In this document: one piece after another, positions 6,478 through 10,561 of the stretch | How the letters are laid out: every line of letters begins with the position of its first letter | Numbering within the stretch: position 1 is the first letter of the stretch | The notes under the pieces: model-generated | What the model was told of the DNA's origin: nothing | Seen by the model: the letters and a program-made list of their open reading frames with translations, nothing else | Databases searched by the model: none | Position numbers and translations under genes: made by a program | DNA from: Flavobacteriaceae bacterium UBA5079 | GTDB lineage: Bacteria > Bacteroidota > Bacteroidia > Flavobacteriales > Flavobacteriaceae | DNA length: 10,561 bases | Assembly: GCA_002414705.1 (NCBI GenBank) | Contig: DIAL01000031.1 | Coordinates: forward strand, 9,285 to 19,845 | Reading direction: 5' to 3'

Positions 6478-6510
6478 TTGTTTTCCTTTAGTTTCCTTTT
6501 CTTAAATTAG
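6478..6510 (+). promoter_or_regulatory. Candidate promoter of the cargo operon
   Basis: TTG at 6478-6480 lies 22 nt upstream of TAAATTAG at 6503-6510, which matches TAnnTTTG at seven of eight positions. Transcription would start near 6517, about 25 nt ahead of the ATG at 6542. The inverted repeat at 6507-6530 overlaps the -7 end and the start region, which is where a repressor would act. It is the only plausible promoter I see for the five cargo genes. Confidence 0.4.
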
Positions 6511-6530
6511 ACAAATATTGACAAGTCTAA
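6507..6530. promoter_or_regulatory. TTAGAC-N12-GTCTAA inverted repeat, probable XRE operator
   Basis: TTAGAC (6507-6512) and GTCTAA (6525-6530) are exact inverted 6-bp arms separated by 12 bp, with GACAA also repeated directly at 6510-6514 and 6520-6524. The site ends 11 bp before the chosen XRE start and overlaps the candidate promoter. Autoregulation by the XRE dimer is the natural reading; it rests on position and symmetry. Confidence 0.45.
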
Positions 6531-6541
6531 ATAATGCTATT

Positions 6542-6844
6542 ATGGAGTTTGGTGAGTACATACGCTCTTTGCGAGAAAAACGCAATTTATTATTAAGAGA
6601 AATGGCTGCAAACCTAAATATGGATGTGGCATATTTAAGCAAAATAGAGCGTGGTAATCGTACAGCAAGAAGAGAACAAGTAGTTGCTTTTGCAAAAGAG
6701 TTAAAAGAGGATGAAAGTGAATTAGTGAAGCTATGGCTGTCTGAACAAATTGTACAGATGATAAAAAATGAAAAGCAGAGTACGGAAATCCTCAAAATAG
6801 CTGAAGATAAAATTAGTAAGATTGTTAAGTACAAAAAATTATGA
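6542..6844 (+). CDS. XRE-family transcriptional regulator of the cargo operon
   Basis: A 100-residue protein. Residues 3-58 form a complete XRE/Cro helix-turn-helix: FGEYIRSLREKRNLLLREMA, NLNMDVAYLSKIERGNR, and a closing helix with EQVVAFAKEL. The C-terminal 40 residues are helical and charged and probably mediate dimerisation. Regulators of this type often control restriction-modification and other defence operons in Bacteroidota, usually repressing their own promoter. I chose ATG 6542 because the family begins at MEFGEYI; the TTG at 6518 would add eight residues and place the start inside the inverted-repeat operator. Its stop overlaps the start of the beta-flower gene (ATGA), so the two are translated together. 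It probably keeps the potentially toxic downstream genes at a low level. Confidence 0.88.
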   Translation: MEFGEYIRSLREKRNLLLREMAANLNMDVAYLSKIERGNRTARREQVVAFAKELKEDESELVKLWLSEQIVQMIKNEKQSTEILKIAEDKISKIVKYKKL

Positions 6845-7164
6845 AGTATCTATTTAATTCAAGCGGGAATTGGATTGCATTTAAAATTGAAAATTATTTA
6901 TTTAATGCTAATGCAAATTGGATTGGTTGGTTCCCTTGGGGAGATGAACACGCTGTAGATAAAAATGGAAAGTATATGGGTAGTATTTTTGATAACAATA
7001 GGTTCTATAAAATAAACCATTTCCCTTATAGAGGTTACCCAGGTTACCCAGGCTACCCAGGCTATCCAGGCTATCCAGGTTATCCAGGTTATGCAGGTTA
7101 TTCGCCACGTCCAATGAACACAAAAGATTATACACCGGAAGAGTTAAAAAATTTAGAAAATTAA
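6841..7164 (+). CDS. 4-fold beta-flower protein with GYP-repeat tail
   Basis: A 107-residue protein. Residues 3-58 hold repeating short beta units with the pattern (hydrophobic)-F-N/D-x-x-G/A-N/K-W/Y-I/M-G/A: LFNSSGNWIAF (4-14), LFNANANWIGW (20-30) and AVDKNGKYMGS (38-48), with a fourth strand pair at about 49-58. This matches, from memory, the small '4-fold beta flower' family described from predicted structures, whose biochemical role is unknown to me. Residues 65-88 are eight GY(P/A/S) triplets, six of them GYP, a flexible aromatic, proline-rich tail. There is no signal peptide, so it is probably cytoplasmic. It overlaps the XRE gene by ATGA and lies 18 nt before the deaminase gene. A sensor, adaptor or antitoxin role for the deaminase is possible but is only inference. 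Confidence 0.75.
   Translation: MKYLFNSSGNWIAFKIENYLFNANANWIGWFPWGDEHAVDKNGKYMGSIFDNNRFYKINHFPYRGYPGYPGYPGYPGYPGYPGYAGYSPRPMNTKDYTPEELKNLEN
7033..7104. repeat. 9-bp in-frame tandem repeat (GGYTAYCCA), eight units
   Basis: Eight consecutive 9-bp units encode GYP six times, then GYA and GYS. Adjacent units differ mainly at synonymous third positions (GGT/GGC, TAC/TAT), so the protein sequence is kept while the DNA drifts, which suggests selection on the GYP tail. Such tracts can gain or lose whole units in frame by slippage, giving length variation between strains. Confidence 0.9.
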
Positions 7165-7182
7165 TTATTTAAGACTATTTAA

Positions 7183-9216
7183 ATGAAATTAGACAATTTA
7201 TATTCATTAAGACGAGATTTTACTGTAATAGGCATTACTGGTCGTACAGGCTCGGGTTGTACTAAAATAGCAAACCACCTTACATATAGCTTCAAAAAGT
7301 TTAATAATGAGGATGGTTTAAGGCCTATATCAGATTTTGACCCAAGGTCTCTTTTTTACAGAAAATATAATATTCTAAATAATTTTATGGCAACTAATGG
7401 CAATTGGGTTCCTTTCGAAAAAATAATGTATAAGAATGTAATTGTGCTTTACCTGTTTAATAAAGAAGGAGGTAATCTTAAATTTTTGCATCAACTTTTA
7501 GAAAAGTATTTTGTGGAAAAGTTTGGAGAAGAAAATACCGTTATTGCTTCAAAAGCGTTTAAGGATGTTGTTTCTTTACACAATAAATACTCACAGTTAA
7601 TAAGTGATATTAAGTATTTAGGTGAAATTAAAGACATTAAATCCAAGAAGAAGCTATTAAAGTTAAATGATATTTTTTTTGGTACAGAGTTTAAACAATT
7701 TTGCCATAGCCTTTTTAATGTATTGCAAGCGTATGGGTTTTATAGACGCACATTATTTCTTCATTATATAGCTTGCAATATTAGGCAAACAGGTCATCCT
7801 CTACAAGATAAAGGAGAAGGTATAAAACACGTCTATACAATCGCAGAGGTTATCAATAGATTAATCAAAGCAAAAAAATTTAAAAATAAATACAAGCCTA
7901 CTAGAATAGTTATAGATTCATTAAGAAATTCTCTAGAGATAATGTTTTTTAAAGAGAGATATTCTGCATTTTATATGTTAGCGACTAAAGATGTTGTTGA
8001 TAATTCTAGAAATAGGATAATTGAAAGATTAAAGCATATAATAGGAGATGAAACAGAACGAGAATCAGTTGCGAATAAATTACTAGATCTAGATGAAACA
8101 GAATATAAAACAGGAGATTTCTCAAAAGGTGTATTTTCATCCCCAGATGTAGAAAATTGTATTCAGAAAAGTGATTATCATATACTTAATCTTAAAAAGG
8201 AAAATATAAAGCATTTCTTTGAATTATATCCAAAAGAAAAGTTTAAAGAATATAACTTTTTAACGAGAGAAGAACAACTGTTAAAATTATTAGGACTTAT
8301 AGCCCAACCTGGTCTTCTTACACCTAGTTCTGCAGAAAGATGTATGCAAATAGCACATATTGCTAAATTAAATTCTGGCTGTATTTCAAGAAATGTAGGT
8401 GCTACAATTAGTGATGAAGATTTTTATATTAAATCTGTGGGTTGGAATGATGTAGCTAAAGGACACACACCTTGTAACTTAAGGAATATAAATGATATTA
8501 TATCACCAAAATTTGAACAAGAATTAAAGGAATCAGATCATTACAGCCCTTTTGAAAAAGGAATTTTTTCTCAAAATTCATCATTTAAATATAAGGGTGA
8601 GTATCCAAGTAATTTCCCAACAGCCCTGTCTGATTATTTTAAAGAAAGTTTTGATAAAAATAAAAAGGACTTGAATGGTAAAAATTGTGCATTTTGTTTT
8701 AAAACAGTACATAATCACTATGAAGGAGAAGCCAATCAAGTTCATACAAGATCATTACATGCGGAAGAAAATGCGATGCTTCAAATAACAAAACTAGGTG
8801 GTCAAGGTATAAAAAATGGTATTCTATTTACTACAGCTAGTCCCTGCGAACTCTGTGCAAAAAAAGCTTATCAATTGGGTATTAAAACGATTTATTTTAT
8901 TGACCCATATCCTGGAATATCGAGTGACCAAATTCTTAAAGGAGGCAGAAGCACACCTACAATGATACCGTTTTCTGGTGCAATAGGTAATACATACCAT
9001 AAATTATATGATTCCTTTATGTCTTACAAAGATGAAATAACAATGACTTTGGAATTGGAACAAAAGAATAAAGTAGGTATTCAATTTAAGAGCTTATTAA
9101 AAAAATTAAAAAAAAGTGACAAGGATATAGAGAAATTACTCGATAGTCAAGAGCAATTTACTGATGAAGATGTTATAAAATTAATTAAAAAAGGATTAAT
9201 TAATATAGATAAATAA
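7183..9216 (+). CDS. P-loop/cytidine deaminase, anti-phage dCTP deaminase (AvcD)-like
   Basis: A 677-residue two-part protein. The N-terminal P-loop kinase-like domain has VIGITGRTGSGCT (15-27), in which the usual Walker lysine is C26; IDSLRNSLE (244-252) is the second motif conserved in this family. Residues about 385-600 form a dCMP/cytidine deaminase domain: RNVGA (403-407), HAEEN with zinc ligand H526 and proton-shuttle E528, and SPCELC with zinc ligands C555 and C558. All catalytic residues are present. AvcD-type enzymes deaminate dCTP/dCMP during infection and starve phage replication of cytidine nucleotides. This protein is longer than the roughly 500-550 residues I recall for studied members, because of a helical insertion (about 60-200) and a lysine-rich tail (about 605-677). 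No separate AvcI-like RNA gene fits in the 18-nt upstream gap. Confidence 0.85.
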   Translation: MKLDNLYSLRRDFTVIGITGRTGSGCTKIANHLTYSFKKFNNEDGLRPISDFDPRSLFYRKYNILNNFMATNGNWVPFEKIMYKNVIVLYLFNKEGGNLKFLHQLLEKYFVEKFGEENTVIASKAFKDVVSLHNKYSQLISDIKYLGEIKDIKSKKKLLKLNDIFFGTEFKQFCHSLFNVLQAYGFYRRTLFLHYIACNIRQTGHPLQDKGEGIKHVYTIAEVINRLIKAKKFKNKYKPTRIVIDSLRNSLEIMFFKERYSAFYMLATKDVVDNSRNRIIERLKHIIGDETERESVANKLLDLDETEYKTGDFSKGVFSSPDVENCIQKSDYHILNLKKENIKHFFELYPKEKFKEYNFLTREEQLLKLLGLIAQPGLLTPSSAERCMQIAHIAKLNSGCISRNVGATISDEDFYIKSVGWNDVAKGHTPCNLRNINDIISPKFEQELKESDHYSPFEKGIFSQNSSFKYKGEYPSNFPTALSDYFKESFDKNKKDLNGKNCAFCFKTVHNHYEGEANQVHTRSLHAEENAMLQITKLGGQGIKNGILFTTASPCELCAKKAYQLGIKTIYFIDPYPGISSDQILKGGRSTPTMIPFSGAIGNTYHKLYDSFMSYKDEITMTLELEQKNKVGIQFKSLLKKLKKSDKDIEKLLDSQEQFTDEDVIKLIKKGLINIDK

Positions 9217-9237
9217 AATTATAGTGAACAATTAATT

Positions 9238-9945
9238 ATGTCAAGATTAAATGCAATTAGTGATTTTAGAAAAGATAATAATATATTCTTTTTAGACCTG
9301 GAGTTACAGACTTTCCGCAATTACGCAAAGTTTGTAGAAGACCATTTCGAGCAATCGGTTTCGAAAGGAGAAAAAGAGTATAAAAAGTTAATGCATAAAA
9401 TAGACCACAATCCATTGACTTATACTAATGAAGAATTAACACATATTCAGGATAATTTAGTTGATAGATTAATAGAAATTGATAGAGATTTTGTGCAAAG
9501 TTTTAGAGCCTCAATAATAACACAGCTCTTTTCTTTTTTGGAACGCACAATTCAAGACGTATGTAATTCATACTGCCTTATGCACCACAAGGAATTTGGG
9601 TTAGATGATTTACGTGGTAATAGTGAGTTTGAAAAAGCAAAGTTGTTTTTAACAAGAGCAGCTAAAGTTGATATTAAGGAATTAGAGCCTCACTGGTCTT
9701 ACATAAATAATCTACGTAGAGTTAGAAATTGCATTGTGCACAATAATAGTACTGTTTTTGGTGATGAAATAAGAAAATACAATACTCTTAAATCCTTTTC
9801 CAAAGGAAGATACACTTTACTTGAGAAGGATAAGGAAATAACTTACTATCATATTGTATTCGATAACAAGAACTTTATAAACGAAATCATTGAAAACATT
9901 TTAGGACTTTTTGAAAAACTTGAAAAGTATGATGTTTATCTATAA
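9238..9945 (+). CDS. HEPN-domain protein, probable ribonuclease
   Basis: A 235-residue, mostly helical soluble protein. RRVRNCIVHNNS contains R163-x4-H168, the HEPN nuclease signature (here R-N-x-x-x-H), on a predicted helix that follows a long helical bundle (about 80-120, FRASIITQLFSFLERTIQD). HEPN proteins of this kind dimerise to form a composite active site and cut RNA in toxin-antitoxin, abortive-infection and CRISPR-linked systems; some family members are inactive adaptors. It lies 21 nt after the deaminase gene and 46 nt before the probable Argonaute gene, with no promoter or terminator visible, so co-expression is likely. An RNA-degrading effector working with the deaminase or the Argonaute is inference. 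No partner antitoxin of the usual MNT type is seen. Confidence 0.75.
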   Translation: MSRLNAISDFRKDNNIFFLDLELQTFRNYAKFVEDHFEQSVSKGEKEYKKLMHKIDHNPLTYTNEELTHIQDNLVDRLIEIDRDFVQSFRASIITQLFSFLERTIQDVCNSYCLMHHKEFGLDDLRGNSEFEKAKLFLTRAAKVDIKELEPHWSYINNLRRVRNCIVHNNSTVFGDEIRKYNTLKSFSKGRYTLLEKDKEITYYHIVFDNKNFINEIIENILGLFEKLEKYDVYL

Positions 9946-9991
9946 ACCTTAATTACTCAATATATGTAAAACCCAAAACACCTCATTACTT

Positions 9992-10561
9992 ATGCAAGAA
10001 CACTTAAAAACCAACATCCTAAACTTTAAATGGCCAAATAGTGCACCAACCTTTTATTTTTCATTAGAAGATATTGAAGGCAGTCACCCCATTCACAAAT
10101 CAAAGTTTTCAAAGCAGATTAAAGAGGCGTTTCCAAAAACAGACCTATCAAGTACAGATCAAATATTTACCACCTTTACACAACAAATTCCTGATGCACC
10201 AAGTATAAAAATTAAGTTAGTGGATGGTAGAGAATTGCGCATTTACAAGCAATATCTTAAACACCAATTAAAAAACTACTTTTTAGAAAAAGGCTATATC
10301 GTAGTAAAAAACTTTGTGAGGGATGTACAAGTATGGATGCCTTCAAAAAAAGGGAATACAGCAGATTATAATTTATACTATAAGTTTTCATTTAAAATAC
10401 AGTTTGCAAAACTCACCGATTTACCAGAACTCATCGTTTCGTATGATGGTATGTCAAAAATCCTTACAAAGTCGGTTAAGGATATTGAGGAAACAGAGTA
10501 TATAAAGCGTTGTGTATATGGCCAAAAAACGGTCAATTATCAAATGAAACGCGATACAGAG
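9992..10561 (+). CDS. Probable prokaryotic Argonaute, N-terminal part (cut by window edge)
   Basis: An ATG at 9992 opens a frame with no stop to the last base of the window, giving the first 190 residues. They resemble the N-terminal and linker/PAZ region of Bacteroidota long Argonautes as I remember them: IHKSKFSKQIKEAFP (about 34-48), IFTTFTQ (57-63), KNFVRDVQVWMPS (105-117), then YNLYYKFSFKIQF and PELIVSYDGMSKILTKS (about 142-158). The MID and PIWI domains, including the catalytic DEDX tetrad that would decide whether it cuts, lie beyond the window. Long Argonautes use short DNA or RNA guides to cleave plasmid or phage nucleic acid. The gene follows the HEPN gene by 46 nt on the same strand. 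If the identification is wrong, it is an unrecognised soluble protein. Confidence 0.65.
   Translation, partial: MQEHLKTNILNFKWPNSAPTFYFSLEDIEGSHPIHKSKFSKQIKEAFPKTDLSSTDQIFTTFTQQIPDAPSIKIKLVDGRELRIYKQYLKHQLKNYFLEKGYIVVKNFVRDVQVWMPSKKGNTADYNLYYKFSFKIQFAKLTDLPELIVSYDGMSKILTKSVKDIEETEYIKRCVYGQKTVNYQMKRDTE

Noticed and set aside
6502..6834. Minus-strand ORF of 110 codons antisense to the XRE regulator
   Set aside because: The + strand encodes a textbook XRE domain. The antisense product is a Ser/Ile/Leu-rich shadow with no start context.
6984..6991. Exact TAnnTTTG match (TATTTTTG) inside the beta-flower gene as a promoter for the deaminase
   Set aside because: No TTG lies 17-23 nt upstream, the site is inside a coding region and such matches are expected by chance in AT-rich DNA.
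7033..7104. Tandem repeats considered as a CRISPR array or as collagen
   Set aside because: The unit is 9 bp with no spacers, and the translation is GYP triplets after a beta domain, not the Gly-X-Y run of collagen or a repeat-spacer array.
6908..7135. Minus-strand ORF with LDNLDSLGSL-like repeats
   Set aside because: The repetitive pattern is the reverse complement of the 9-bp GYP tract and not an independent leucine-rich protein.
10323..10505. 60-codon + strand ORF near the right edge
   Set aside because: It lies in another frame inside the probable Argonaute gene, which is open and protein-like throughout.

Overview
The window looks like the left part of an integrated mobile element from a low-GC member of the Bacteroidota, most likely a flavobacterium. 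The evidence is AT-rich DNA, A/T-rich start contexts without Shine-Dalgarno sequences, promoter candidates of the flavobacterial TTG-N(17-23)-TAnnTTTG type, and gene families typical of Bacteroidota integrative elements. All genes called here are on the + strand. Family names are from pattern recognition; no database search was run.

Left end (1-564): a doubtful 3' gene remnant (5-121) is followed by non-coding DNA with the look of an attachment/recombinase-binding region: a 12-bp inverted repeat, ACTTCCC and TGTACCT repeats. A good promoter candidate (416-446) follows, embedded in five ATYTGTTG copies, and then three GCACCAT copies spaced exactly 20 bp.

Integration and replication module (565-6364): a zinc-finger/HTH protein (excisionase-like), a tyrosine integrase, an unrecognised or DUF6617-like protein, a control region (2982-3137) with a GTAAG/CTTAC array and a palindrome over a possible -7 box, two HTH_17 proteins, a BT4734/VirE_N primase-like protein and a PriCT_2-DUF3987 protein. 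The last four overlap and should be translationally coupled. No relaxase or mobilisation gene is visible, so autonomous conjugation is not supported by what is seen here.

Boundary (6365-6541): a very strong hairpin directly after the DUF3987 stop, a copy of what looks like a dispersed flavobacterial REP-type sequence, and a candidate promoter with an inverted-repeat operator.

Cargo (6542-10561, open at the right edge): an XRE regulator, a small beta-flower protein with a GYP-repeat tail, a 677-residue P-loop/cytidine deaminase resembling anti-phage dCTP deaminases (AvcD family), a HEPN protein with an intact Rx4H motif, and the N-terminal 190 residues of a probable prokaryotic Argonaute. Gaps are -4, 18, 21 and 46 nt and no internal terminator is seen, so the five genes may form one regulated defence operon. 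Such an operon would combine nucleotide depletion (deaminase), RNA cleavage (HEPN) and guide-directed nucleic-acid targeting (Argonaute). The families are known; this combination is the candidate for an undescribed system.
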